Shown piece by piece: positions 53,191-63,796 of a stretch of 64,000 nt of DNA (within the stretch, counting starts at the first letter, position 1; every line of letters begins with the position of its first letter). The DNA is taken from positions 85,398,430-85,462,429 of the forward strand of contig CM042143.1 in assembly GCA_023376005.1 (NCBI GenBank), in the 5' to 3' direction. The stretch comes from Doryteuthis pealeii. Taxonomy: Eukaryota; Mollusca; Cephalopoda; Myopsida; Loliginidae. The notes under the pieces were generated by a model that worked only from the letters and a program-made list of their open reading frames with translations, was not told the DNA's origin and made no database searches. The position numbers were made by a program, and so were the translations under genes.

Positions 53191-53689
53191 TTTTGGTGAG
53201 GGATCTGTTGTATATTCATAAACCGTTGTTTTTTTGAATCGTTAGGGTAGAGTTAGATTTTGAATTAAAGTCGTTGAAATTCAAAATCCGTAGGGTTAGC
53301 TGATTGATAGGAAATAGCCTTTAGGTAACCGACTTTCCGGTTTCATACAAACTGTGGGAAAGAAGGCACAGCTAGCTTAGCTTAGTCAGTTACGCTGGAT
53401 ATGTCATGATGTAAAGACTCGACCGTGGTTGAAAAAGTATGGCTCTGAATAAAAATATGATTACATAAAAAATAAGCCTCGTGTTGTCTCTGAGTGAACT
53501 AATGTCAACCTTGGCGATACTAAGCCAGACCAGCATCTTAAAGACTATAGAACCAGACCAGTCATAAGAATTGAAGAAAGAGACTACAGAAATCATGTAC
53601 CAACCAACTACTCGAGCTACTCCAACCAGTAAGTAGGATAAAGAAAACTATTCGTGAGATATAACCATGGATGTTTCCATCGTCGGGTA
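53191..53689. other. unassigned
   Basis: No gene or shared repeat recognised. Confidence 0.4.
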
Positions 53690-53905
53690 TATACATGAGA
53701 GAGGAACTCGGTGATAGAGAGAGACAGAGACAGAGACAGAGACAGAGAGGGAGAGACAGAGAGGGAGGAAGAGAGAGACAGAGAGACAGATACAGTGACA
53801 GAGTTGAGACTTACTTGTTTGTCTACGTCTAGTGGTTGTTTCCTTTCCTTCTTTGGCTGTCATGTTGTCATCTAGCTTCTCGCTGCTTCATCTTTACTTC
53901 TAAGG
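53690..53905 (-). repeat. rep-E, copy 2
   Basis: GA-rich tract 53715-53800 then GAGTTGAGACTTACTTGTTTG, TCTAGTGG, TTCTTTGGCTGTCATG, CTTCTAAGGGCTTCTTC. Reverse complement of the repeat at 9860. Confidence 0.75.
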
Positions 53906-54439
53906 GCTTCTTCTGGGCTAACTCTTTTAGTCATGCAAATTAATCAACTCCCAGACTTTTATTTTCTTGAACAAGATTTATATCTGCCCATGTTCTTATT
54001 CGCCGCGCGGAAGTATCAACCTCGCAGTGGTACGTCTACCATGCGTCCATCTCTGGTTGAAATTGAAATCTAAATCTATTTACATGTTTCTCGTGACGTG
54101 TTCTCTAGGGGTCAGATGGGGGTTATCAACAGTTCTGGTATTTTTCCACTGGCTGATCTGAAGGCCAATGGCCCCTTCAGCTACAGGGTTTGTCAATAAT
54201 TTATGTGGTAGTATAAATTATGTAACAAAAGTAATAGAAAAGAACTCTCATCTTATATATACCCAGATGGGTATATAACAGGTCTTACTCCCTCTGCAGA
54301 AGATACAGTCAAAGCATTCTAAGCACCACCGACAGGGCAATTTATTACCGGACTGTAATGAGACGACGAGTATCAATTAACAAAATCAATGGGACATTCT
54401 TCACACCGAATTCTACCTAGAAATAAAATCCATAACAGT
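53906..54439. other. unassigned; possible rep-3 scrap at 54280-54340
   Basis: TCTTACTCCCTCTGCAGAAG and CCGACAGGGCA resemble the rep-3 3' end. Otherwise nothing recognised. Confidence 0.4.
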
Positions 54440-54560
54440 TACCACCTGTCTTGACAAGAGTGTACCTGGGAGTAATGTCAATGAATTCGGTACTCCCCAC
54501 ATCTCCAGAACTAGAGCCTTACTATCAGATGCAGTTTAGTGTCACACCAGGGGACTTCAC
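54440..54560 (+). repeat. rep-3, copy n (middle)
   Basis: GTACCTGGGAGTAATG, TACTCCCCACATCTCCAGAA, AGATGCAGTTTAGTGTCA. Confidence 0.75.
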
Positions 54561-54827
54561 CTTCTTAGGAATATAAGAAATTCATAATCAGGGGATACGT
54601 ATTATACACTGACAGGATGAGTAACCATTTGAGTTAAAACAAAATGTTGGTGTATTTGCTTAATAAATCCTACATATGATATTACAGATTGCCAACACAC
54701 ATATATACATTATCAATTTTCGCTCTGGCACCTTTATGAAATTACTTTCTACAGTTATTAATAAAGATTCAATGTATCCGTTTTGTTTTGCTCTTTATCT
54801 CCAAGTTAGCGCATGAGAAAATTCTTG

Positions 54828-55000
54828 GGCGGGGTTTTCCTTCTCCTAGACTGGTTTCCTAATTAAAATTTAAGAACTCACTCTTCCCTACTATTTACCC
54901 AAATCAGGAAGGAGAATAGTCTGATGCCTACCTTTCCCCTGTTTATTAGCATTATGTGAATTATTATCAGTCAAGTTTTGAACACGTGTCACCGTATCCT
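54828..55000 (-). repeat. SINE-B, copy 10
   Basis: TTTCCTTCTCCTAGACTGG, CCCTACTATTTACCC, AGTCAAGTTTTGAACACG. tRNA head lost. Confidence 0.75.
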
Positions 55001-55799
55001 GTAGTGATGTAATGGTTAGCAAGCTATTCTCGCAGATCCATTACTAATAGATGGAGAATCCGGTCCGCACAGGATACACCATAATTGCGACTTTGTATTG
55101 CATCCTACCTGTGATATCACGCTTTGCATAAAAAAGCAAGTTGATTCATGGAGCGTATGCTATTCTGGATTACTTTCAGTTGTAAGGGAAGATTTCTCCC
55201 CTAGAAGAAACCTGGACTCGTCCAACGAAACCTATAATTGATACGGACTACACAATTGAGTAGTCAAGTTCAAGTAGCTAGTTGCTACAGAGAATTGATT
55301 ACTGTTGTGGAAACACTGCATGTTTAGACTCTATTCTATTATATGTTTTGAAATAAACCTATGCAAATCTTTCTTCCGGATTTCAATGTTGTTATTTGAT
55401 AACTCAGACACAACACTTTCAGTTAATAATTTAAGACTAAACGTATCACTGTTTCAAATGAGATGAAAAATAAGAATTACCGATTGAAAATGACATCCAT
55501 ATGGAGAAAAAATGTTTTTGTTGTTTTTTGTCTATTTTTGTTTGTTTTTATTTTTTGTTTTTTTAGTTTTTAGTTTTTTAGTTTTTAGTTTTTTGTTTGT
55601 TTGTATGTTTTTGTTGTTTTTTGTTGTTGTTTTTTTTTTGTTTTTTGTTTTTTTTAGCTATTTCTGGTTTTGATGATATCGAAACTCCAAAAAGGCAAAT
55701 TCTTTTTCTCATAGCAAGTCTGCTTATGAAAGTAAGGAAAATTCTTTTCTTGGGAATTCTATCCCATGTTTTCAAAATCTGCTCTTCTAGCACCCATCC
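55001..55799. other. unassigned; tRNA-like scrap and T-rich tract
   Basis: GATGTAATGGTTAGCAAGC at 55013 matches the A-box side of the tRNA-like units. TTTTTGT-rich DNA at 55510-55660. No gene. Confidence 0.45.
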
Positions 55800-55864
<65 letters not shown>

Positions 55865-55898
55865 CACATACGCACACACACACACACACACTCTCTCT

Positions 55899-55951
<53 letters not shown>

Positions 55952-56018
55952 CACACACACACACACGCACATACACACACACACGCACACACACACACAC
56001 ATACGCACACACACACAC

Positions 56019-56075
<57 letters not shown>
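55800..56075 (+). repeat. compound CT / TA / CA / CT microsatellite
   Basis: CT run, TA run with a break, CA run, CT run with CTAT, CA run with CG variants, and a final CT run to 56075. Confidence 0.95.
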
Positions 56076-56078
<3 letters not shown>

Positions 56079-56690
56079 GGTGACATTTGCTCCAGAGTTA
56101 AAAACTAACAAAAATATATTCAAATTCGTAAAAGGGATCCTATTTCAGTAACCATCACAATTGGTCCCATCTGTTTCCAATATTCTAATTACACTCTATG
56201 AACAATTCGTCTTTTTTTTTTCAATGGGCAAAGTAGACGCCGACGCAAGTTACAACCGAATCTTTTCGCATGTGTTGCCGATTTTTTTTTTTTTTTTTTG
56301 TTTTTTTTGCAAAACATTAAAACTCAAAGAAGTCAAACTGAAATGAAATAAGATCCATTCGCCTCCCAATGAGGACAAAAACGTCTTTTTTTTAATCGAG
56401 GGTGTTTACCAGACACTTTCCAATTCTATCAACTTTTACCAAAATATCGGGGCGTTTCCATAGCTCTTTTAGTGCAGATGGGTTTTCAAGAGGCAGGCTT
56501 CTATACCTGTTTGGTATTGGTTTACGACCACGAATGGCCAGACATTCCCTTTTATATCAGATAGATTTGATCGCAGTGTTAATATTCATCAATTATATAT
56601 ATATATATATATATATATCGGTAGTCTTTTTTAGTATTGGAGAATTGAAAATAAAGAGCTCGATTACGTGTGTAAGAGCTGTATTTAGTT
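56076..56690. other. unassigned
   Basis: T-runs at 56210 and 56282-56310; short (AT)n at 56597-56618. No gene. Confidence 0.5.
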
Positions 56691-56954
56691 ATTTATTATA
56701 GTGTACAATACATTTAAGGTGCAATTGTTACCATTGGTTTCCAAGCAGCATGTTAGCCACTTCTCATCAAGACAACGTATCTGTTAAGAAATGCAGTGAA
56801 TTTCAATTCATTTATATTCATATATTCGCATATAAATGAATTGAAATTCACTGCATTTCTTAACAGGCGCGTTGTCTTGATGAGAAGTGGCTAACATACT
56901 GCTTGGAAACTAATGGTAACATTTGCACCTTAAATGTATAGTACAGGATAATAA

Positions 56955-56956
<2 letters not shown>
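56691..56956. repeat. near-perfect palindrome, about 130-bp arms
   Basis: ATTTATTATAGTGTACAATAC (left) mirrors GTATAGTACAGGATAATAAAT (right). Arms run through GGTGCAATTGTTACCATTGG, GTTAGCCACTTCTCATCAAG, GTTAAGAAATGCAGTGAATT and close on ATTCATATATTCGCATATAA around 56823. Few mismatches. Foldback transposon or MITE; no protein. Confidence 0.9.
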
Positions 56957-56958
<2 letters not shown>

Positions 56959-56988
<30 letters not shown>

Positions 56989-56998
56989 TAGATATATA
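56959..56998 (+). repeat. (AT)n
   Basis: AT run ending in GATAGATATATAGA next to the RTE relic. Confidence 0.9.
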
Positions 56999-56999
56999 G

Positions 57000-57667
57000 A
57001 CATCAAACTAGGGGATTTCACAACAGAAGAACTCAACGAAGTCCTAAAGAAATGAAAAGGTAGAAAAGCTGCAGGTCTCGACGAAATACCCCGAGGTATG
57101 GAAAATAGGAAAGTTCAATGACATACTGCTTAGGCTATGCAATGCAGTATATAGACAAAATAGAATAGATAAATGGACAAAAGGCTGCATCCTTCCATTC
57201 CCCAAAAAGGGAGACCTAGGAATCGCTAAAAACTACAGAGGCATAACTCTTACTGCTATTGCAGCTAAGATATATAATGCTCTTCTTCTTAATCGCATAC
57301 GACCTGAAATAGAGAAAGTCCTTAGGAAAAACCAAAACGGATTCCGCAGAAATCGATCCACAACCTCTCAGATCCTGACTATTCGACGGATCATAGAAGG
57401 GGTTCGAGCAAAGAATCTAGAAGCAACGCTGCTATTCGTAGATTTTTCTAAGGCATTTGATTCCATACACAGAGGGAAAATGGAACAAATACTACTAGCA
57501 TACGGTCTCCCCAAAGAAATAGTAGCTGCTTTAATGATGATCTACAAAGACACTAAAGCAATGGTAGGCTCACCTGATGGCGACACAGATTTCTTTGACA
57601 TCACCGCGGAAATCCTACAATTAGCACCATATATATTTATAATATGCCTAGACTATGTACTCCGAAC
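57000..57667 (+). pseudogene. RTE-like LINE reverse transcriptase relic
   Basis: Frames give EELNEVLKK, GRKAAGLDEIP, then ILPFPKKGDLGIAKNYRGIT, IAAKIYNALLLNRI, RKNQNGFRRNRSTTSQILTI, LLFVDFSKAFDSIHR (palm motif A) and LAYGLPKEIVAALMMIYKDT. After LQ the LQGDTLAP motif is shortened to LAPYIFIICLDYVLR, so a few residues are deleted. The YADD motif is absent because rep-3 begins at 57668. Stop codon early (LKK*KG). Confidence 0.85.
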
Positions 57668-58130
57668 ATCACTCTGCAGAGAAGTAAGACTCTCCAATGA
57701 AGACACTTGTTAGTCATGGGTGGTGACCCATGATGCTTAAGAATGGAACCCTAGAGTCTGAGAAGTCCATGACATGCAACAGTACTTTGGCAATTACTTA
57801 GGCTAGACAGCCGGTTGGAGAGGCCCCTTTCGATCAATCGGCTGGTTACATCAAGCCCTAGCACCTATATGATTGTCCTAACCCTGCTCCTTTCATGGCA
57901 CCCTCCCAATCCTTTTTGTCATATATATCATGCGACTGAGGGTATTATTGTCCTGGGTATGACGTTAAATTCTATCTGATGGTGAAGTTCTAGGGAGCTC
58001 TGGTGAATATGAAGTACCCCTTCATCACCATTATTCCCAGGTCCACTCTGAACCGGAGTGGTAATACCTGTTAGGGTCTCATCTATAGATTAAATAGAAG
58101 AAAAATGATTTTAAAATGTGTCAGAAATTG
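57668..58130 (-). repeat. rep-3, copy o
   Basis: Minus strand from CTCTGCAGAGAAGTAAGAC through GGGTGGTGACCCATGATGC to TAACCTATAG. Truncates the RTE relic. Confidence 0.9.
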
Positions 58131-58134
58131 TTTT

Positions 58135-58258
58135 AAAAATCCATCCTTACACATCACGGGTCGATACACACAACCAACAGATGAACCCATTCGGGAGAGG
58201 GTCTTAAAGAGAGGGTGCAATCGGGGGTATTCTACAGCCCCAGCCGACGGGGCAGATA
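58135..58258 (+). repeat. rep-3, copy p (3' end)
   Basis: ATCCTTACACATCACGGGTCG to TTCTACAGCCCCAGCCGACG; head to head with copy o. Confidence 0.8.
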
Positions 58259-58372
58259 ATTACAAATGTATGACTAGAGATGATCTAAACGTGGAAAGAA
58301 ATGAACAATTTGCTACCAACTGTCATTTCCCTTTTCTTCTAATACTATAGCTAAATTTAAACCTATCTCTAG

Positions 58373-58396
58373 CCGTAACCCTAACCCTAACCGTAA
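58373..58396 (+). repeat. interstitial telomere-like (CCCTAA)
   Basis: CCGTAACCCTAACCCTAACCG: two perfect and two imperfect CCCTAA units. Confidence 0.6.
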
Positions 58397-58451
58397 ATTA
58401 TGAATGAAAAAAAAAAACGAAAAATAGAGTAAATTTCACCTTTTTTCGTAT

Positions 58452-58474
58452 ATTTCTTCTTCTTCTTCTTCTTC

Positions 58475-58512
<38 letters not shown>
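58452..58512 (+). repeat. (CTT)n(ATT)n
   Basis: CTT run then about 12 ATT units, at the 3' edge of Dong relic F. Confidence 0.95.
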
Positions 58513-58527
58513 TACTCCTTTTGAGTT

Positions 58528-58728
58528 TTCACATCAGCGTTAGCTGATGGTCTTTCACTGGAGTCTGAGTGACAACAAGTCTCCTCAGGTCTCCATGACT
58601 CTTCTGAGTATTCGGCAGATGCAGCATTACAGTGTTCTGGATGGTATCAATCCTTCCTCTGATTTCCAGATTTTCCAAACCCTTTTCCAATCCTTTTGGG
58701 ACCGTTCCATGTGCACCAACTACAATTG

Positions 58729-58737
<9 letters not shown>
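58528..58737 (-). pseudogene. R4/Dong-like LINE relic F (last 70 codons)
   Basis: Minus strand: IPIVVGAHGTVPKGLEKGLE, LEIRGRIDTIQNTV, ARILRRVMETWGDLLSL..KDHQLTL. Both flanks are ATT. Confidence 0.8.

Positions 58738-58771
<34 letters not shown>
58731..58771 (+). repeat. (ATT)n at the 5' edge of relic F
   Basis: About 13 ATT units starting at the truncation point. Confidence 0.95.
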
Positions 58772-58772
<1 letters not shown>

Positions 58773-59010
58773 GTTCATGATGTGTAATGCATTTCCCGAA
58801 CAAAATCAATAATAATGCATCAATCAAAATTATTCCCAATGAAAAAAATAAATCACAAAAAAGTAGTAATGCATTTTTATCAAAACATATGACGAACCGT
58901 TTCTATGAAAAGAGCCTTGTATTAATTCCTCATTAAAGACAATCATTTTCTTCCTGATTTCTAATGCATTTCCCATGAAAATCATTTGGAACTCATCTAC
59001 ATTATAATAT

Positions 59011-59063
<53 letters not shown>

Positions 59064-59382
59064 ATGGCCCTATTTTCTCGGTAATGCCTACATAATTTCC
59101 AATCCATTTAAATTGGCTTTCTTCCAGATTTTCAATACATTTCTAGGATAAAATCATTAGTAATGCATTTATATTATACAAATAACTTAATGGTTTCCTC
59201 TCTATTAAGTACTATTGTAAGCTGTCACACACACGCACGCACGCATACACACACACACACACTAGCATGCACGCAGGCATTTCACCCCCCACATATATAC
59301 ATATAGTTTGTAGATAATATGGGTGCTATATTTCCAAGTAGACAGTGCTCAATATCATTGATAGAGCATTTATAATTAAATT
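58772..59382. other. unassigned with (AT)n 59014-59062
   Basis: TAATGCATTT pieces recur (58787, 58871, 58966, 59163), suggesting a decayed tandem repeat with TTTCC and AATCAT context. CGCACGCACGCA near 59230. Confidence 0.45.
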
Positions 59383-59517
59383 AACTTAGCGTAGACAAGG
59401 AGTCAATACCTGGTTACTGACAGTTTCTCGGCTATTCGATATTGATACTTTGGTTTGAAGATCGCATTGGTGAGAAACTGTCCGTAACCAGGTGTTGACC
59501 CCATGTCCACGCTAACT

Positions 59518-59518
<1 letters not shown>
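59383..59518. repeat. foldback element, about 47-bp arms
   Basis: Left arm AACTTAGCGTAGACAAGG..GGTTACTGACAGTTTCTC (59383-59429), right arm GAGAAACTGTCCGTAACC..CCACGCTAACTTA (59471-59518). The left flank (59320-59370) is shared with 32100-32155. Confidence 0.85.
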
Positions 59519-59548
<30 letters not shown>

Positions 59549-59599
59549 TATGTGTGTGTGTGTGTGTGTGTGTGTATACATATATGGGTCCATATATAC

Positions 59600-59640
<41 letters not shown>
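59519..59640 (+). repeat. (TA)n(TG)n(TA)n
   Basis: TA run, TG run 59551-59574, unique 25 bp, TA run to 59638. Confidence 0.95.
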
Positions 59641-59644
<4 letters not shown>

Positions 59645-59950
59645 CGTGCAGATAGAACGGATACCCATAACTCTCTCTCCCCTCTCTCACACACCACTAC
59701 CGACAGGTCTTCCATATACCATTTAGAATCCGTACAGAGCCACTTTACATAGTTTTTGCTGGTGAGTTTACAGTGATGTGTTCTAGTGTAGGTGTCCACA
59801 GGAGAACGTCACTTATGAATTCATCCTTGCTTCTCCAGCAGTGTCAAGCATGTTTTGTCCTTCTTATTTGGATGGTGTGTGTGATAGACAGAAAGTGGTT
59901 GTTCAGCTGCTTTCATGTGCCCAACTACTTCCAAAATTTGCTCAATATAT
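59641..59950 (-). pseudogene. RTE-like LINE C-terminus
   Basis: Minus strand has the same end as 27219: CACGTCGTGCAGATAGAACG, then LTDxWCxxL, and a GHCWRSKDEFISDVLLW-type stretch near 59800-59850, with (TA)n in place of the ATC tail. Confidence 0.7.
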
Positions 59951-59963
59951 ATCTATACACTAG

Positions 59964-60170
59964 AAGGGGCTACCCGGCGTCGCCTGGGTAGAGGGAATGA
60001 CATCTAATATAACAATAGAGTAAGACATTTTAATTCAATAATTTACAATTAAAATAAAAAGATATAAATGAGGCTGTTATCAACATAGCTAAGCAGGCTA
60101 AGTAAAATTCAATGCTATTACTATGTCAATTTTAATTTTGAAATATCTTCGAATATAAATCAAGTCCTCA
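59964..60170 (+). mobile_element. second Helitron-like 3' terminus
   Basis: ACTAGAAGGGGCTACCCGGCGTCGCCTGGGTAG: in reverse, a strong CTACCC..GGGTAG hairpin, six bases, CTAG, then T. Followed by AT-rich DNA without a protein. A different family from copies 1-5. Confidence 0.5.
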
Positions 60171-60354
60171 TCATTTATTTGCTAGTTTCGGTGATATTGA
60201 ATGTGTATATATATTTACCAAGTCGTTAATTGTTTTATTTTCATAGTTTTAGCCGGTTGGACATACATACATAAATACACACAATATATGAATAGATTAC
60301 CAGCTATAAATAATTACATCCCTACCAACGTTATCACAACTACAAGTCTGTGTT

Positions 60355-60460
60355 TACCCAACCCTTCCGTCTCGGACTGGATGTAATGCAAGGTTGATTT
60401 TTAAGCGGAGTGTACGGGTTTTAAATTCAGGGTTTTCCTCCTCCATGACTGTCGTGGGGT
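60355..60460 (-). repeat. SINE-B, copy 11 (3' end)
   Basis: AACCCTTCCGTCTCGGACTGG, TTTAAGCGGAGTGTACGGG, GGGTTTTCCTCCTCC. Confidence 0.7.
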
Positions 60461-60964
60461 AGGTGATCTACACAGAATTGTACAAGATGGTCTACAAAAT
60501 ACTGAATAATGCTCATGATTTTAAAGCAATGGAAAATACCAACACACAAGTACACACACAAACACACACGAAAAAAATTGGAATGATTCTAAAACATTAT
60601 TAAAACACACACAAACACATACACAAACACACAAAGAATTCAGAAGAATAAGACATTATTAAACAAGTATACATACAGTCATAAACTACAACAGAATGTG
60701 CAGATTCTAGGAATAGTCAATATCTCCTTTTTAGGGTATCATGCTTTCAGAAATCTGACGATGGGAATTTTCATCGCGAAATATTAAGAAAATAGATCAA
60801 AATTTAATTAACAGCATCATAGTTATCTAGTTTTTCTTCACAGATGCATGCTAATAGTCTTCAAAACCAACCGCCAAACCAATATACACCCAATGCATCA
60901 AGCAAATTATAAAACTCTTAACATTTTTATATTGTTTTTCAGATATCCTAAATAACCTAAGTAA
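60461..60964. other. unassigned
   Basis: ACACAAACACAC runs at 60550-60640. CTGACGA..CGAAATATT near 60759 was examined as a hammerhead and rejected. Confidence 0.45.
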
Positions 60965-61213
60965 AGTAAAGTAAAGTCGACGGGGCGGCCTAAAGTCGGT
61001 ATCAGCCAGTCAGCGAGGGAGTCTATCCCCTTTTAAATAGCGCTAGACCAAGGAGATTGTTTTTAGCATCTGAGGTGGAGCGCCACACTTTCCATCAGCT
61101 CCTTACTTTACCGCACAGATCCCTGTGCTACTCATACGCTGAGTTGGCGGGGACCGGTATCGAACTAGGAACCTTGTGGTTTCTAGCCGAACGCTCTACC
61201 GACTGAGCTAAAT
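60965..61213 (-). repeat. SINE-A, copy 10
   Basis: Minus strand: TTAGCTCAGTCGGTAGAGCG, CTAGTTCGATACCGGTCCCC, full body, GGCCGCCCCGTCGACTTTAC. One of the best-preserved copies. Confidence 0.9.
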
Positions 61214-61489
61214 AACCTAAACAAATTGAAAATGTCAAGTTACAATGTGAGAGAACAAATTAGAACATTAGAATTTTACTCAGACTAAAACGGACACAAC
61301 AAATATTGATTTGTAATAACTTCTTTTGTTTTTTTGTTACAGAGTTTTAATGAGGCAGAGTTTATTAATCAATAACACCTACTAAGGTCCGTATTGATTA
61401 TATAATGACCCATTAGAATTAATAAGATATTGGCAACTTAGGTAGTAATATCTCATCTACAGAAATCGATGATAATGCAAAAAATAAAG
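61214..61489. other. unassigned
   Basis: AT-rich; no gene. Confidence 0.4.
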
Positions 61490-61985
61490 AAGTCATAGTC
61501 TGCTATAAACAGACTATTAGTCATATGGAAATCCGATCTCACCGACAAGTTAAAGCGGCAATTCTTTCAAGCCGTAGTTGTATCAGTGCTACTGTATGGC
61601 TGCACCACCTGAACCGTAATTAAACGCGTAGCTAGATGGAAGCTGCAAAAGAATGCTGCGTGCGATCTTAAACAAATCGTGGAAACAACCCCTCACAAGA
61701 AAACAGCTGTACGACCACTTGCGCCCTATCACACAAACCATCCGAGTGTGACGAACAAGACTTGCTGGACACTGCTGGAGAAGCAAGGACAAACTTATAA
61801 GTGACGTTCTTCTGTGTGACGCCAGCAGTGGGTCGTCCAGCAAAGACTTACATTAACCAGATTCGCGCGGACACTGGATGCTACGCAGATGACCTGCCAT
61901 GAGCAATGAATGATAGTGATGGTTGGCGTGAGATTGTCATAGATATCTGTGCTGCTAGCACGACATGATGATGATGATAATGATA
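61490..61985 (+). pseudogene. RTE-like LINE C-terminus with (GAT)n tail
   Basis: KSDLTDKLKRQFFQAVVVSVLLYGCTT, then in shifted frames CVTNKTCWTLLEKQ (equivalent of RHAGHCWRSKD), LTRFARTLDATQMTC and ARHDDDDDND at a GATGATGATGAT tail (61965-61983). Frameshifted throughout. Confidence 0.8.
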
Positions 61986-62039
61986 ATTACCTTTGGTGTA
62001 CTTATTTATGGGCGAGTGATAATATAAGTATCTATTTAC

Positions 62040-62140
62040 CCAGCCCCTTCACTACGTGAGGGGTGGGTCACAATTGCAATTTTTAACCTGACTAAACCTG
62101 GTTTGAATTCTGATTTTTCATTTTCCTATTGGTTAGGTTG
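62040..62140 (-). repeat. SINE-B, copy 12 (3' end)
   Basis: AGCCCCTTCACTACGTGAGG, AAACCTGGTTTGAATTCTGA, TTTCCTATTGGTTAGG. Confidence 0.65.
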
Positions 62141-62435
62141 GGTCGGTGTCATCAATACCTTTCAGTAGCTGTTTTGTTAACTCATCAATGGACGCTATAC
62201 TTAGAGATGAAGAGCAGTAGTTTCCCAACTGAATTGATTGATCCAGGCCGTTGGCCCTCTTTGGGTTCATCTGCCCAGCATCTTGTGAAAAATGTCGTTG
62301 GCCCTTATTCGGTTCATTCACCGTGTCACCCACCCACCATGCTGCTACCCATGGTTTCCTATACTGTGTACCTAACGCTAAAGAACATCATATTCCCAAC
62401 AACTTTCCCATAAATAGTTTCTTTTGGCATAAAAT
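62141..62435. other. unassigned
   Basis: Open frame 62129-62413 has no recognisable domain. CCATCGATGG-like and GGGTTCATCTGCC pieces only. Confidence 0.4.
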
Positions 62436-62612
62436 CATGGAAGAGGCTGTTTACATTCGTATAGCTCCAATAACCTTGGAAAGGTATACATCCAACTATC
62501 TCTCCCAATTATAGGTAAATAGTAGATCAGACGGGACTCTTTAATCTTGGGATGACAACCGGTCTAGGAGAAGGAAAATTCCGAACTTAAACCTCTTGTA
62601 AAATTAAATTAA
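62436..62612 (+). repeat. SINE-B, copy 13, left part
   Basis: GAGGCTGTTTACATTCGTATAGC, AACCTTGGAAAGGTAT, AACCGGTCTAGGAGAAGGAA, TTAAACCTCTTGTAAAATTAA. Continues at 62806. Confidence 0.8.
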
Positions 62613-62803
62613 ATTTAGCGGAGTGGCCTAGACAAGGAAGATTTTGTTTGCTAATGTGGAGCGCCACACCTACCCACTTTACCGCATATATCAGATTACC
62701 CAATCTGTGCTACTCATGCGCTGAGTTGGCAAGGACCAATATCGAATCAAGAACTTTGTGATTCCTAGGCGGGTGCACTTCCGAGTTAAACCGGCCCCTT
62801 TTG
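62613..62803 (-). repeat. SINE-A, copy 11, nested in SINE-B
   Basis: Minus strand: GGGGCCGGTTTAACTCGGAAG, TTCGATATTGGTCC, GATTACCCAATCTG insert, GGCGCTCCACATTAG. Middle deletion. Confidence 0.85.
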
Positions 62804-62805
62804 TA

Positions 62806-62861
62806 CTCTGCTTAAAATGACCTTGTATCGAATCCTGCTCGTAGCTGAGGATTTTGGTAAA
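62806..62861 (+). repeat. SINE-B, copy 13, right part
   Basis: TGTACTCTGCTTAAAATGACC, ATCCTGCTCGTAGCTGAGG, GGTAAATA: the 3' end expected after AACCTGTT. Confidence 0.75.
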
Positions 62862-62965
62862 TAGATACTATTTACCCATAACTGTGGGTTGTGAAACTGA
62901 TGGCCTCATACCTTTCCCAAAGGTATTAGTGCGAAGTAAAATGCAGGCAGCCAAACTGAGTTCAT
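62862..62965 (-). repeat. SINE-B, copy 14 (middle)
   Basis: CTATTTACCCATAACTGTGG, CATACCTTTCCCAAAGGTATT, GTAAAATGCAGGCAGCC. Confidence 0.7.
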
Positions 62966-62970
62966 GAACG

Positions 62971-62971
<1 letters not shown>

Positions 62972-63040
<69 letters not shown>

Positions 63041-63105
63041 CTGCTAAGTCTGTCCGCACTGAAGAGACATGATACGTCGAAGCCAGACTGTCTGTGGATG
63101 ATTGA

Positions 63106-63156
<51 letters not shown>
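62972..63156 (+). repeat. two (AT)n tracts around a 68-bp unique piece
   Basis: (AT)n 62972-63038 and 63107-63156; the piece between contains no gene. Confidence 0.95.
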
Positions 63157-63157
<1 letters not shown>

Positions 63158-63639
63158 CGGACAATGCGCAGGTTGTTTATATTTTGAAGATAAATCCAGT
63201 AATGTGTGGAATTTACCCCCTCGGTGTAGGCAGCAGTTATCAGCAAATAGTAATTCCAGGCCAAAATAACCACCAGCACCACCACTAACAACAACAACAA
63301 CAAGTAAGGCAGACATCGAAGAATTTTTATTGCATTTACAGATAAATCATTATTTTAATATTTCACAGCTAAGTTTATTTGCCCAGTAATGCCAAATACT
63401 CATGAATATATTTAAAAACTAGAACTGTCTGCAACAGGACCAACTTCACAATTATCAGACACCTGTCTGTTGAAAGGTGTTTAGTACGTGCATCTCACAG
63501 AACGGTATTTCTGTTGAGAGTTTGCTTCTTACCGGGTGCCCTAACCTTGTGACTCTCTGTCCTACTAAGCAGTGTGAATCACTATAGGACAATGGTTAGC
63601 AAGCATGTTGCAAGACGTTACTTATTACTAACAATTAGT
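63157..63639. other. unassigned
   Basis: AAC run at 63285-63302; GACAATGGTTAGCAAGC at 63590 resembles the A-box side of the tRNA-like units. No gene. Confidence 0.45.
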
Positions 63640-63793
63640 AGGAAAATGCCACCCCGGATGTAAGTATTAAAGTTTTAATGTTATGAAATATATTCAATTA
63701 GAAAGACTAACGAAATTAAATAAGAACGCATATAAAAGAAATATTACACTTATTCTAATTCTATTCTAATTGTTCTCTAAATAAAATCATTCA
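63640..63793 (+). mobile_element. Helitron-like repeat fragment, copy 5
   Basis: GGAAAATGCCACCCCGGATG, AAGTATTAAAGTTTTAATG, ATTAGAAAGACTAACGAAAT, AGAACGCATATAAAAG; closest to copy 1. Confidence 0.55.
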
Positions 63794-63796
63794 TCC

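Noticed and set aside
58373..58396. True telomere end
   Set aside because: Only about four imperfect units, internal to the window, flanked by ordinary repeats.
60755..60790. CTGACGA..GCGAAAT resembling a hammerhead
   Set aside because: Stem II does not pair in register and no stem I partner was found.
61150..61210. Functional tRNA gene in SINE-A copies
   Set aside because: A and B boxes are present but acceptor and anticodon arms do not form a cloverleaf, and all copies carry the same non-tRNA body.
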